64,000 bases of DNA from Microbacterium sp. (GCA_003248655.1 QFPM01000014.1:25660-89659), one strand, 5' to 3'. Shown: positions 49,558 through 58,018, numbered from the stretch's first letter. Numbers and translations: made by a program. Notes: a model not told the origin generated them from the letters alone.

Positions 49558-52500
49558 ATGTCCACTATCAGCGTCCGATTCGACACGACCGGCGTGGTCG
49601 TGCAAGGGACGGGCACCGCGCAGGGGTCGGCGACGCCGACCGCCCTGGCGGCGCCGATCACCGACCCGGCCTTCGCCGAGCCGCTCGCCGAGGGGTGGAT
49701 CCCGGACGGCGCGCTGACCGTCGAGGGAACCGTCGACACTGTCGCGTTCGGCGAGTGCGCCGTCGACCTCGTGCTCGCGGGCGTCACCGCGACCCGGCCG
49801 GGCGCCGTCGTCGCAGGCCCCGGCATCCCGGTCGATGTCTCTCTCGCGCCGGATGCCTCGGGCGGCACTCTCGTGACGGCGACGCTGCGGACGGCCTCGG
49901 CATCCGTCGCGCTCACCGGGGTCATCCCGGTCGGTGTCGACGTGGCGCGCATCGGCGTCTGGATCGCCGGCACCGAGGCGGTGCTCGCCGTCGACGGCGT
50001 GGCGGTGGCTCGGCGCCGCAGGACGACTCCCGTCCCGCCCGCGACGGGCACCATCGTCCTCGGTGGTCTCGTCGCCGCCGACGGCACGCCCACCGCGACC
50101 GAGGCCGCGATCGTCGCCCTGACGGTCGCCGACCAACTCTCGGTTTCGCAGGAGGCCGAGCTTGCCCGCGCGGCCGCAGAAGGTCTCGGCGAGATCGACA
50201 GCCTCGTCGAGAGCGGCGCCGAGGGGATGCCGGGTGCGCCGACCGGCGACGAGGCGCGCCTGGGCGGCGTGCGCTGGCGCACCTACGCCACGGCGACGGC
50301 GTACTGGAGCGCGGCGACCGGCGCGCACCTTGTCCACGAGCGGATCGGCGCCGTGTACAGCGCCCGCGGCGGTGCACTCGGGCGACTGGGCCTGCCGATC
50401 TCGGACGAGACCGGGCTGTCCGAGCTGCTCGACAGGTTCCGCGCGAAGGCGCGCGGCAAGAGCGGACTGACCGGATGGGATGTGCTGCAGTCGCGGGGCG
50501 CACTCACCGCGCGCAGCACGGTGCTGAAGGCGTCGGATGCCGCGATCCGCCGGCTCTCGGAGCGCACGCCGACGCTGCGCGAAGCGGCGCCGGAGCACAC
50601 CGGCGTCCGCCTTCGGACGGGCCTCGCCGAGCGGCTCCAGGGAGTCCCGGGGCTCCAGGGGCTGCTGGTGCTCCGCACGGGCCTCACGATCGACCCGCGC
50701 GTGCGCGAGGTGCGCGCGAACGCAACCCACGAGAACGTGAGCGAGGCGGTCGGGGCCGCGCTCGAGCGCGGCGAGATCGGAGCAGTCGAGGCATCCATCG
50801 CGGCTCCGCAGGCGTTCCTGCGCAACGACGCGATCACAGCCGCCGTCACAGCGCTTCGCCCGGACGCGCTCGATGGGTCGCGTCCGGTCGACGAGGCCGG
50901 GGGTGCGCTGGCGGACCTTCTCGCCGACAGTGAACTGCACGGCGTTCCGGTCCAGGTCGCCGTCGGCGACCTCGGCTACATCCTGATCGGCCCGCGCGCA
51001 CAGCTGTTCCAGCACGGCATCGTGGTGGTTACGGCGAACGCGGCGACCTTGCTGTACGACGAGATCCTCGCGCACTGGCTGCTGCTGGGTGGCACGAAGG
51101 GCTTCCTCGGGGCGCCGCAAGGCAGCCAGATCGACATCGTCGGTGGCTCCTACGCCGACTTCGGCGGTGGCCGCATCTACTGGTCGGCGCCCACGGGCGC
51201 GCACGAGGTGCACGGCGCGATCCTCGCCCGCTACTTCAACACCGACGGCACCGATCGGGCGTTCGGGTTCCCGACGAGCGACGAACTGCCCGTCGACGGC
51301 TACGACACAGCGCGGATGTCGACGTTCGAGCGCGGCATCATCTTCTGGCGGCCGGAGACCGGCGCTGTGAAACTCACGGGTGCCTTCCTCGCCGCCTGGA
51401 ACTCGGGCGGCGGCCTTGCCCGTTATGGACTGCCTGTCGCCGAGACGCAGACCATGACCCGGGCGGGCATCGAGTACCGGTGGCAGGTGTTCGAGCGCGG
51501 CGTGCTGCTGTGGACGGCCGACCTCGGCTGCTTCGAGCAGCTGAGCGTGCGCATCGCCCGCGTTGCGACGGGCAACATCGACGACGGCGTCGAGCTCAGC
51601 GGCTTCATCCCCCGCGAAGACACGACGGCCGAGCTGATCGTCAAGGCGTGGGTCTGGGTCGACGGAACCGAGGTGCTGCGCAAAGAGAGCGGGCACGGGG
51701 GTTCGTCGATGGACTTCTCCGACTGGCAGACCGCCCCGTTCACGGTCGGGCCCGACACCGCGGTGCGCATCCGTATCGAAGCGATCGACTGGGACGAGAT
51801 CTCCGGGAACGACCGGCTCGCCGAGCGCGATGTCACCTACCGGCTCGGCGATGACCTGTGGGGGTACGCCACGGCATCCGGCGCGCACCTGAACGAGCCG
51901 TCGACGGCCAACGACTCGGACAACGCGGATGCCGGGGACGTCACCTTCGACTACTCGATCGCCCCCGACGTGCCGAGCGACCTCGGCCACATGCGCGAAC
52001 GTCACTTCTGGCGCTTCTCGAACAAGGGTCGCGACCACCTGCCGTGGTCGATGTACAAGCAGACCTTCATCGACATCGACGGCGACGACGTGAACTACTT
52101 CACCGACCCGCTCGACTCGTCGTACTACGACTCGCAGTACAAAGACGTCGCCGACGGCGGCAACTGCTTCGGGTTCTCGGTGTCGGCTGTCGATGCCTTC
52201 CAGCGGCGCGGAGGAGTGCCCCAGCCGCTGTCGCAGCAGCAGAGCGATCGGGTCGACGACGCGAACTGGCGCCTCATCAACCGCGGGCAGGGCAGCCAGA
52301 AGGCGGCGAGCGTCACCCTGTACAAGATCGCCGCGAAGCTGGATGCCGACTACTGCGACCCGCGCCGGGTGTGGTCGCGGGTGAAGGCGTCCACCGATGC
52401 CGGGCGGCCGATCGTCCTGTCGATGCGCGGCTACGACAACGGCAAGGACGAGGGCGTGGGGCACGCCGTCATCGCACACCGTTGCGAGCAGCTGCCCGAC

Positions 52501-53832
52501 GGCACGCGGCGGATCTACATCGCCGACTCGAACGTGCCGTGGGCGCCGTCGTGGAAAAACGACGACCAGTCGATGGTCGTCATCGGTGCTGACGGATCGT
52601 TCCACGTGGAACCCGCCGGCACCTACCCCGAGTTCGCGGCCGACGCGTTCGAGGAGGGATCACTCGGCAAGCGCTACTTATTCGAGATCCCCGAGTCGGC
52701 GTACGCCGGCCCGCTGCGCACGCCCGTGTGGGATTCCGCGACCGCGCTCGCGTGCCTCGTCGGAGGCATCCTGACGAGCGATGGTGCGGCCATCGGCCAG
52801 GTCGAAGCGGGCGGCCGCAAGCTCGTCGGCGATCAGCGCAAGCGCCTCGTCGACGAGCTGCGCCTGCAGAGCGAGGTGCTCGACGGCGCCGTGCGCGCGG
52901 GCATCGTCGAGCGCGCCGTGACCGTCGACGAGCAGCAGATCGAGCCGGATGCCGAGGCCTCGGTTGTCGCCAAGGGCCTTCGCGACCAGGCGCGCCTCGT
53001 CTCGGCGGCCGTTCTGTTCGCCGACACCGGGTCGGTGGGGCTGGACCTTCCGGCGGCGGCGATCGGTTTCGCGAGTGCGCTGCAGCAGGTCCCGGCCGCT
53101 GAGGCGGCACGCGCGTCGTGGGGATCGGTGTCGCTGATCTCGAGCGAGCGAGCCGACCGGATCGAGGCTCACCTCAATCGCGTGGGCGCCGCGATCGGCG
53201 AGCTGATCACGCCGGGCGCGATGCCCGACGCGGCTTTCGTGCACGGCGATGAAGACCAGCCCGGCCGCGAGATCGTCGCCTTCCGCGGGGTCGTTCCGGC
53301 GGAAGTCGCCGTGAGCCTGCGCGGTCGGGGCGGGGAGTACCGCAGCTCGATGCTCGGCGGGGGTGGGCTCATCCGCGTCGCGGCGACGCTGGCCCGCGGC
53401 GCTGTCGATGTGCTGACCGCCCAGCAGCTCTCCGGGCTGCGGCCCGGGGTAGGGATCGTCGGGTCGGGTGCCGCGCGGATCGCAGACGTGTCACTCGACC
53501 TCCGCTCGGGGGTGTCGGCGGTGGCCGCGGCCGGGCGCGCGGCGTCGGGCTGGGCCGTTCGCCTCGGGATCGGCGACGGCGCTCCTGCGTCGGTGCGGTG
53601 GCTGGCGGGGCGCCCCGGGCTGCGGCTGCAGCACGCGGTCGCAGTGCCGGCATCCGAGCTGGTGCTCCGCACCGGAAAGGTCGCGTACCCGGTCGCCGCG
53701 GCGCAGGCGGGAGAGATCGTGCGGGTCGCGCCGGAAGACCCCGCCTCGCCGCTGGGCGCCGCACGCGTCGAACGGCTGAGCGTCCTGGGCGACCTGCTGT
53801 CGTCCGACGTCGTCGACGCGGTCGGCCAGTAG
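49558..53832 (+). CDS. Giant LGFP-repeat protein with papain-fold-like cysteine peptidase domain
   Basis: A 1,424-residue protein without a recognisable signal peptide. Residues 1-230 are beta-rich. LGFP repeats occur near 240-285 (AYWSAATGAHLVHERIGAVY, then GRLGLPISDE) and in tandem near 535-655 (IYWSAPTGAHEVHGAILARY, AFGFPTSDE; IIFWRPETGAV, RYGLPVAE). A C2-like beta domain spans about 660-760. A papain/C39-like region spans 800-1040: Cys870 in DGGNCFGFSVSA, His969 in GVGHAVIAHRC, Asp990/Asn992 in IADSNVPW. The final 380 residues are Ala-rich. GGAG precedes ATG 49558. LGFP repeats are known from corynebacterial envelope proteins. Role unknown. Confidence 0.8.
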   Translation: MSTISVRFDTTGVVVQGTGTAQGSATPTALAAPITDPAFAEPLAEGWIPDGALTVEGTVDTVAFGECAVDLVLAGVTATRPGAVVAGPGIPVDVSLAPDASGGTLVTATLRTASASVALTGVIPVGVDVARIGVWIAGTEAVLAVDGVAVARRRRTTPVPPATGTIVLGGLVAADGTPTATEAAIVALTVADQLSVSQEAELARAAAEGLGEIDSLVESGAEGMPGAPTGDEARLGGVRWRTYATATAYWSAATGAHLVHERIGAVYSARGGALGRLGLPISDETGLSELLDRFRAKARGKSGLTGWDVLQSRGALTARSTVLKASDAAIRRLSERTPTLREAAPEHTGVRLRTGLAERLQGVPGLQGLLVLRTGLTIDPRVREVRANATHENVSEAVGAALERGEIGAVEASIAAPQAFLRNDAITAAVTALRPDALDGSRPVDEAGGALADLLADSELHGVPVQVAVGDLGYILIGPRAQLFQHGIVVVTANAATLLYDEILAHWLLLGGTKGFLGAPQGSQIDIVGGSYADFGGGRIYWSAPTGAHEVHGAILARYFNTDGTDRAFGFPTSDELPVDGYDTARMSTFERGIIFWRPETGAVKLTGAFLAAWNSGGGLARYGLPVAETQTMTRAGIEYRWQVFERGVLLWTADLGCFEQLSVRIARVATGNIDDGVELSGFIPREDTTAELIVKAWVWVDGTEVLRKESGHGGSSMDFSDWQTAPFTVGPDTAVRIRIEAIDWDEISGNDRLAERDVTYRLGDDLWGYATASGAHLNEPSTANDSDNADAGDVTFDYSIAPDVPSDLGHMRERHFWRFSNKGRDHLPWSMYKQTFIDIDGDDVNYFTDPLDSSYYDSQYKDVADGGNCFGFSVSAVDAFQRRGGVPQPLSQQQSDRVDDANWRLINRGQGSQKAASVTLYKIAAKLDADYCDPRRVWSRVKASTDAGRPIVLSMRGYDNGKDEGVGHAVIAHRCEQLPDGTRRIYIADSNVPWAPSWKNDDQSMVVIGADGSFHVEPAGTYPEFAADAFEEGSLGKRYLFEIPESAYAGPLRTPVWDSATALACLVGGILTSDGAAIGQVEAGGRKLVGDQRKRLVDELRLQSEVLDGAVRAGIVERAVTVDEQQIEPDAEASVVAKGLRDQARLVSAAVLFADTGSVGLDLPAAAIGFASALQQVPAAEAARASWGSVSLISSERADRIEAHLNRVGAAIGELITPGAMPDAAFVHGDEDQPGREIVAFRGVVPAEVAVSLRGRGGEYRSSMLGGGGLIRVAATLARGAVDVLTAQQLSGLRPGVGIVGSGAARIADVSLDLRSGVSAVAAAGRAASGWAVRLGIGDGAPASVRWLAGRPGLRLQHAVAVPASELVLRTGKVAYPVAAAQAGEIVRVAPEDPASPLGAARVERLSVLGDLLSSDVVDAVGQ

Positions 53833-53847
53833 GGCGGTTCTGGCCGC

Positions 53848-53971
53848 GTGTTGCCCCGGCGGCCGGGAGGCTGGCCGCGTGCTGCCCCGGCGGCCGGGAG
53901 GCTGGCCGCGTGCTGCCCCGGCGGCCGGGAGGCTGGCCGCGTGCTGCCCCGGCGGCCAGTAGGCTGGCCGC
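53848..53971 (+). repeat. Four 31-bp tandem repeats leading into dcd
   Basis: Copies at 53848-53878, 53879-53909, 53910-53940 and 53941-53971, each GTGCTGCCCCGGCGGCC plus GGGAGGCTGGCCGC. The last copy has AGTAGGCT instead of GGGAGGCT and ends at the dcd start codon. The first has GTGTTG. Confidence 0.97.
53960..53965 (+). promoter_or_regulatory. -10 hexamer TAGGCT of dcd
   Basis: TAGGCT is created only in the fourth repeat copy (AGTAGGCT); the other copies read GGAGGCT. It lies six bases before GTG 53972, the leaderless layout. Confidence 0.55.
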
Positions 53972-54577
53972 GTGCTGCTGAGCGACCGCGACATCCGAGC
54001 CGAGATCGAGAAGGGCCGGGTTGCGCTCGACCCCTGGGACCCGGCGATGGTCCAGCCGTCGAGCGTCGACGTGCGTCTTGACCGGTACTTTCGGTTGTTC
54101 GACAACCACAAGTACCCGTTCATCGACCCGGCGGAGGACCAGCCCGACCTCACCCACCTCATCGAGGTCGCTCCGGATGAGGCGTTCGTCCTGCACCCCG
54201 GCGAGTTCGTTCTCGGGTCGACGTTTGAGCAGGTCACGTTGCCCGACGACATCGCGGCACGACTCGAGGGCAAGTCATCCCTCGGGCGGCTCGGGCTCCT
54301 GACGCACTCGACCGCGGGATTCATCGACCCCGGATTCTCCGGCCACGTCACCCTCGAGCTGTCGAACGTCGCGACCCTGCCGATCAAGCTCTGGCCGGGC
54401 ATGAAGATCGGGCAGCTGTGCTACTTCCGGCTGTCGTCGCCCGCCGAGAACCCGTACGGCACGGGCCCGTACCTCAACCGCTATCACGGACAGCGGGGGC
54501 CGACGGCATCCCGTTCGTTCCAGAACTTCCACCGCACCGACGTTGGATCGACCGACGCCGGGGCGCGCGGCAACTGA
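53972..54577 (+). CDS. dcd: dCTP deaminase (actinobacterial Dcd, likely dUMP-forming)
   Basis: A 201-residue dCTP deaminase ([37 protein letters not shown]). The dUTPase-like core carries [20 protein letters not shown] near 96 and [16 protein letters not shown] near 118 with the catalytic Glu. The actinobacterial type usually also hydrolyses dUTP to dUMP for thymidylate synthesis. GTG 53972 immediately follows the tandem repeat. Confidence 0.94.
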   Translation: MLLSDRDIRAEIEKGRVALDPWDPAMVQPSSVDVRLDRYFRLFDNHKYPFIDPAEDQPDLTHLIEVAPDEAFVLHPGEFVLGSTFEQVTLPDDIAARLEGKSSLGRLGLLTHSTAGFIDPGFSGHVTLELSNVATLPIKLWPGMKIGQLCYFRLSSPAENPYGTGPYLNRYHGQRGPTASRSFQNFHRTDVGSTDAGARGN

Positions 54578-54624
54578 GCGCTCGCGCAGGGGCCGCGAGC
54601 CTGGCGTCGCCGGCCGGTGGCGGC

Positions 54625-54703
54625 CCAGTCGCATGGCCCGTGGGGCGGGTGATCGCCCGAGTGGCTGCTGCGGCGGCAGACGCACCGGAGCCCATGCGAC
54701 CGG
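54625..54703. repeat. 79-bp palindromic element B, copy 2
   Basis: Ends CCAGTCGCATGG (54625-54636) and CCATGCGACCGG (54692-54703), pairing with one mismatch. Same length and ends as 48470-48548. It lies between dcd and the convergent YCII gene and may act as their terminator. Confidence 0.8.
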
Positions 54704-54733
54704 CACAGCATGTGCCGCCAACGCGCCACCGGG

Positions 54734-55114
54734 TCAGCTCATCGCGGCGTCGAAGTCGTCCTGGGTCCAGACGCGGGTGAGGCGGATGCCGCCGCCGTCC
54801 ACCGCGGCCTCGGGAAAGCGTGCGGCGATCTCGGCCGCGCGAGCCTGATCGACGACGTCGACGAGGTAGTAGCCGGTGACGACCTCGGCATCGCCCGCGG
54901 GCGCCTCGGTCACGGTCGGGCCGTCGGTGCCGCGCGTCACGACGAACTGGGTGTCGCCGTCGACGGCCTTAGAGTCGACGAGTTCGCCGGATGCCTCGAG
55001 GTCGCTCTCGATGTCCCAGTAGAGCTGGAATTCGCGCTGACGCTCCTCGTCGCTGAGAGCGGCGAAGTGGGCGTTGATCGCGGGGTTCGCGGTGATCAGG
55101 AGGAGGTACTTCAT
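54734..55114 (-). CDS. YCII-related protein
   Basis: A 126-residue protein of the YCII/dimeric alpha-beta barrel fold (MKYLLLITANPAINAHFAAL; VVTGYYLVDVVDQARAAEIA). The conserved VTEAPAGDAEVVTGYYL strand-turn matches YCII proteins that often sit with ECF sigma factors, none of which is present here. GAGAGG precedes ATG 55114. The catalytic His-Asp pair of YciI itself is not evident, so function is open. Confidence 0.85.
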   Translation of the reverse strand: MKYLLLITANPAINAHFAALSDEERQREFQLYWDIESDLEASGELVDSKAVDGDTQFVVTRGTDGPTVTEAPAGDAEVVTGYYLVDVVDQARAAEIAARFPEAAVDGGGIRLTRVWTQDDFDAAMS

Positions 55115-55222
55115 GGATGCCTCTCGCTCGGTCGTCTCGCTAGTATGCGGGCGCGCGGGCGCACGTCGCCAGGGGGAGCGACGCGGCATCCGTGCCGGCC
55201 CGCATGCTCGCGAACGCCCGCT

Positions 55223-55735
55223 TCACCCCAGCACTTCGGTGTCGCCGCGCGTGGTACCGGGGCTGACGGTGAGGATCAGGATGTTCTGCGCGTCGGCGGA
55301 GGCCGGTCGGGTCCACACGATCTCGATGTACCATCTGTCGCCGTCGATCGTCTTGCGGTAGCCGTCGGCGACCTGCCCGTCGACCTCGCGCACGCGCCCG
55401 GGCGCCCATCCCGCCGTCTCCAGGCTCTCCGCCAGCGCGGCGCCCGCGGCGGCGGACGCACCCTCGACCGCGCCGTACTCGACACGCGCACGCGCCTGCG
55501 CCCACGCGGGGTCGGACGGCTTGCGCTCGGCGGACTGCGTGTCGCCGATGCGCGCCTCGGCTCCCTCTTCGATGATCGTGCCGGGTGGGTCCTGCGGTGC
55601 CATCTCCGCGGTTTCGCGGGCGAGCTGCGCGGACTGCTCGAGGTACTCGTCGAGGCGGCTCTTGGGTTGCACGCCGCAACCCGCGATCACGAGGGAGATC
55701 AGCGCGATCAAGGCGACCATCGGCAACTTCTTCAT
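55223..55735 (-). CDS. Small lipoprotein
   Basis: A 170-residue lipoprotein: basic start, hydrophobic segment and lipobox VIAGC with Cys near 20. The rest is polar, with a helix (SRLDEYLEQSAQLARETAEM) and a C-terminal sheet (RWYIEIVWTRPASADAQNIL). No family of known function is recognised. ATG 55735. A 108-bp gap separates its end from the YCII gene start; the two are probably separate units. Confidence 0.75.
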   Translation of the reverse strand: MKKLPMVALIALISLVIAGCGVQPKSRLDEYLEQSAQLARETAEMAPQDPPGTIIEEGAEARIGDTQSAERKPSDPAWAQARARVEYGAVEGASAAAGAALAESLETAGWAPGRVREVDGQVADGYRKTIDGDRWYIEIVWTRPASADAQNILILTVSPGTTRGDTEVLG

Positions 55736-55762
55736 ACGCACCCACGCTAACCCGAACAACGA

Positions 55763-55799
55763 CGGCAGGCCCAGGGGTCTGTGTCCCCTGGGCCTGCCG
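55763..55799 (-). terminator. Terminator of the MarR-like gene at 55.8 kb
   Basis: CGGCAGGCCCAGGGG (55763-55777), loop TCTGTGT, then its exact complement (55785-55799): a 15-bp stem 14 bases past the stop of the minus-strand regulator. Confidence 0.9.
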
Positions 55800-55813
55800 C
55801 CGTGCGCGAGGTC

Positions 55814-56545
55814 TCAGGCGCCGCGCTCGGCGCGGCCGCGCTCGAACCCCGCGTCGAAGCCGCGCTCGAAGGCGCGCTCGGTCGCGCCGTGACCGTCGCG
55901 GCCGCAACCATCGTGGCCGTGACCGTCGTGCGGGTGCGGGCCGAATCCGCGGCCGAATCCACGCCCGGCGCCGAACCCGGCGTGCGGGTCGAAGCCGTGG
56001 CTGTGGCCGCGGCCGACGCCGTCGCGGGGAGCGAACGGGGCGAACGGGCCGAACGGGCCGAACGCCGGGCGTCCGTGCCCGCGGCCGAAGCCCGGGCCGA
56101 AGCCGTGCCGACCGAAGCCACGCGGCATCCGCTCGTCGGGATCCCAGCCGAGCTCGCGCGCGATCGCTTCGAGGCTCGCGAGCGTCGTGGCGAAGTCCTC
56201 GTCCGAGACGGATGCCGCGACCTTGCTGCGGATCGCGTCGACCGACTCGGCGAGCCGCGCCTTGGCGGCGCGCCCTTCGTCGGTGAGCGTCCAGGCGCCG
56301 TCCGTTTCAGCGACCCAACCGCGGTCGACGAGCGTCCGCAGCTTCTTGCCGCCGTGGCGCTGCAGGCGCGCTGTCAGCTCGGGCGCGTTGACGTCGCCGT
56401 CGAGCAGGCTCAGCAGTCGCCAGTCGCGACGCGTGACGCCCTCGGCGGCGAAAGCCGCCTCGAACTCGCGGGCGAGCAGCCGGTCGACGGCGCGCAACCA
56501 GTAGCCGAAGGGGTGGGAGGTGGTGGTGTTCGTGTGAGTGTCCAT
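55814..56545 (-). CDS. MarR-like regulator with C-terminal Gly/His/Phe-rich arm
   Basis: A 243-residue protein. Residues 10-140 form a MarR-type winged helix (FGYWLRAVDRLLAREFEAAF; GVTRRDWRLLSLLDG; LVDRGWVAETDGAWTLTDEG). Residues 145-225 are a low-complexity Gly/Phe/His/Arg arm (FGRHGFGPGFGRGHG; HDGHGHDGCGRDGHG) with possible metal-binding His clusters. The end is ERAFERGFDAGFERG. AAGGA precedes ATG 56545. It is divergent from a second MarR-type gene with its own Gly/Pro-rich arm. Target genes are unknown. Confidence 0.78.
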   Translation of the reverse strand: MDTHTNTTTSHPFGYWLRAVDRLLAREFEAAFAAEGVTRRDWRLLSLLDGDVNAPELTARLQRHGGKKLRTLVDRGWVAETDGAWTLTDEGRAAKARLAESVDAIRSKVAASVSDEDFATTLASLEAIARELGWDPDERMPRGFGRHGFGPGFGRGHGRPAFGPFGPFAPFAPRDGVGRGHSHGFDPHAGFGAGRGFGRGFGPHPHDGHGHDGCGRDGHGATERAFERGFDAGFERGRAERGA

Positions 56546-56593
56546 GAGGTGTCCTTTCGTGGGGCGGCGCTCAGACGGCCGCCGGATACATGT

Positions 56594-56633
56594 CGAAGTG
56601 CATGTATATGCAGTGTGACATGCTTTCACTTCG
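56594..56633. promoter_or_regulatory. Operator region between the divergent MarR-like genes
   Basis: CGAAGTG (56594-56600) and CACTTCG (56627-56633) form an inverted repeat. Between and around them are several CATG-centred words (TGCATGTATATGCA, TGACATG, TCACATGT). This AT-richer stretch is the shared promoter of both regulators. Confidence 0.6.
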
Positions 56634-56661
56634 TATGTCAAGTCACATGTAAATTGGAAGG

Positions 56662-57204
56662 ATGACGGATGCCGTGCCCGACGACCTCGCCGCCATCGAC
56701 GCGGCCCTCGCCCAGTTGCGCGGCAGGGGGAGATTCCCGGGCCCCCGGGGACCGTTCGGGCCCCCGGGGGGCGGCGGTCCCCACGGTCATCGCGGGCACG
56801 AGTGGCCCACGGGGCCCTGGGCTCCCGGCGGACCCGGCGGCGCAGGCGGCCCGGGCATGCGCGGCGGCGGGCCCGCGCGCCTGCGCCTGCTCGAGGCGCT
56901 CGCCGCGGCATCCCACCCCTTGAGCGTCAGCGAGCTGGGCGAGGCGATCGGCGTCGATCAGCCCCGCGCGTCGCGGCTGGTCCAGCAGGCCGTCGACCTC
57001 GGCCTCGTGCGCCGCGAGGCCGACCCCGAGGACGCCCGCCGGACGCGCATCGCACTGACCGACGAAGGATCCCGCATCGCCCGCGGCTTCCGCGGCCAGC
57101 GCCGCGAGCACCTCACGCAGGCGCTCGCTGACTTCACGCCCGACGAGCGTGCCGACCTCGCGCGCCTGCTCGCAAAGCTCGCCGCCGCCTGGCCGCAGCC
57201 CTGA
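56662..57204 (+). CDS. MarR family regulator with N-terminal Gly/Pro/His-rich arm
   Basis: A 180-residue protein. Residues 20-68 are Gly/Pro/His-rich (FPGPRGPFGPPGGGGPHGHR). Residues 72-178 are a MarR winged helix (RLRLLEALAAASHPLSVSEL; GVDQPRASRLVQQAVDLGLV; RREADPEDARRTRIALTDEG). GGAAGG precedes ATG 56662. It shares the intergenic operator with the divergent regulator, whose own arm is C-terminal. Pairs with mirror-placed low-complexity arms are unusual. Confidence 0.82.
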   Translation: MTDAVPDDLAAIDAALAQLRGRGRFPGPRGPFGPPGGGGPHGHRGHEWPTGPWAPGGPGGAGGPGMRGGGPARLRLLEALAAASHPLSVSELGEAIGVDQPRASRLVQQAVDLGLVRREADPEDARRTRIALTDEGSRIARGFRGQRREHLTQALADFTPDERADLARLLAKLAAAWPQP

Positions 57205-57253
57205 CCCCCCGCACGGCATCCCGCCGCCCGGGCCTCCGTCCCCGGCATCCCGC

Positions 57254-57320
57254 CGAGAAACCACTTCTCGCCTGAGAAACCAAGCCACCGCGGGTTTCTC
57301 AGGGCGTGAGTGGTTTCTCG
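57254..57320. repeat. 67-bp double-hairpin element
   Basis: Outer arms CGAGAAACCACT (57254-57265) / AGTGGTTTCTCG (57309-57320) and inner arms CCTGAGAAACC (57271-57281) / GGTTTCTCAGG (57293-57303). All four arms share GAGAAACC. It lies between the MarR gene and the toxin-antitoxin pair. Confidence 0.8.
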
Positions 57321-57334
57321 CCGCGACCACCCGC

Positions 57335-57360
57335 ATTCCGATGGAATCTGATAATCTGAT
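57335..57360. promoter_or_regulatory. Operator of the Phd-PIN pair
   Basis: ATTCC-gat-GGAAT (57335-57347) is followed by the direct repeat AATCTGAT twice (57345-57352 and 57353-57360), ending three bases before the antitoxin ATG. Likely bound by the Phd/YefM-type antitoxin. Confidence 0.6.
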
Positions 57361-57363
57361 CCC

Positions 57364-57627
57364 ATGCGCACCATGACCGCGACCGAAGCGAGCCGCTCTT
57401 TCGCGGCACTCCTCGACGAGGTCGAGCGCGGCGAGCAGGTCGTCATTACGCGAGGTGGCCGCCGGATCGCGGCCATCGGGCCAGCCCCCGCAGCGAATGG
57501 CGGCGTTCTCATTGACTTCGTGACCGATGCGCGCCTCGACGTCGACTTCTCCCATGATCTGGATGCCGTGCGCGCGGCATCCGGCGAGGTCACCGCGCAG
57601 AACGGCGACCCGTGGGCAGACGCCTGA
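57364..57627 (+). CDS. Phd/YefM-type antitoxin
   Basis: An 87-residue antitoxin with the Phd fold (MTATEASRSFAALLDEVERG; VVITRGGRRIAAIGPA) and a C-terminal tail (LDAVRAASGEVTAQNGDPWA) that would mask the toxin. It overlaps the PIN toxin gene by 16 bp. The repeats directly upstream suggest self-repression. Confidence 0.87.
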   Translation: MRTMTATEASRSFAALLDEVERGEQVVITRGGRRIAAIGPAPAANGGVLIDFVTDARLDVDFSHDLDAVRAASGEVTAQNGDPWADA

Positions 57628-58013
57628 TCGTCGACACGGGCGTTCTGGTTTCCGTCGAGCGCTCGGGCGCGGGCGCGACACTCGACCGCGACGACGATGT
57701 CGTCATGGCCGCGGTCACGCTGGGCGAGCTCCTGGCAGGCGTCGCGCTCGCCGACGATCAGCGTCGCGGTGCGCGCGAGCGGTTCGTCGCCGGCATCCGC
57801 GAGATCGTTCCGGTGATCGAGTACGACGAGCGAGTCGCCGAAGCTCATGCGTTGCTCCTCGCGCATGCGCGCCGCACCGGGGCGCCGCGGGGAGCGCACG
57901 ACCTCATCATCGCGGCGACGGCGATCGCCACCGACCGCATCCTGTTCACGACCGACCGCGCGGCCCGCTTCGCCGAACTCCCCGGTGTGCGCGTCGTGGT
58001 ATCGGTCCCTTGA
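57612..58013 (+). CDS. PIN domain toxin
   Basis: A 133-residue VapC-like PIN ribonuclease. The acidic residues are in LIVDTGVLVSVERSG near 7, AVTLGELLAGVAL near 40, GAHDLIIAATAIAT near 95 and FTTDRAARF near 113. The GTG start lies inside the antitoxin gene. It is the Phd-paired PIN toxin of the window; the other two PIN toxins pair with AbrB and RHH antitoxins. A copy of the 57-bp palindrome follows the stop. Confidence 0.87.
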   Translation: MGRRLIVDTGVLVSVERSGAGATLDRDDDVVMAAVTLGELLAGVALADDQRRGARERFVAGIREIVPVIEYDERVAEAHALLLAHARRTGAPRGAHDLIIAATAIATDRILFTTDRAARFAELPGVRVVVSVP

Positions 58014-58018
58014 GTCCG

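Noticed and set aside
49483..52605. A 1,040-codon open frame on the minus strand opposite the LGFP gene
   Set aside because: It mirrors the third-position GC of the plus-strand gene, is rich in Arg/Asp/Val without motifs, and has no ribosome site. A shadow frame.
53848..53971. CRISPR array
   Set aside because: The 31-bp units are directly adjacent with no spacers; a simple tandem repeat.
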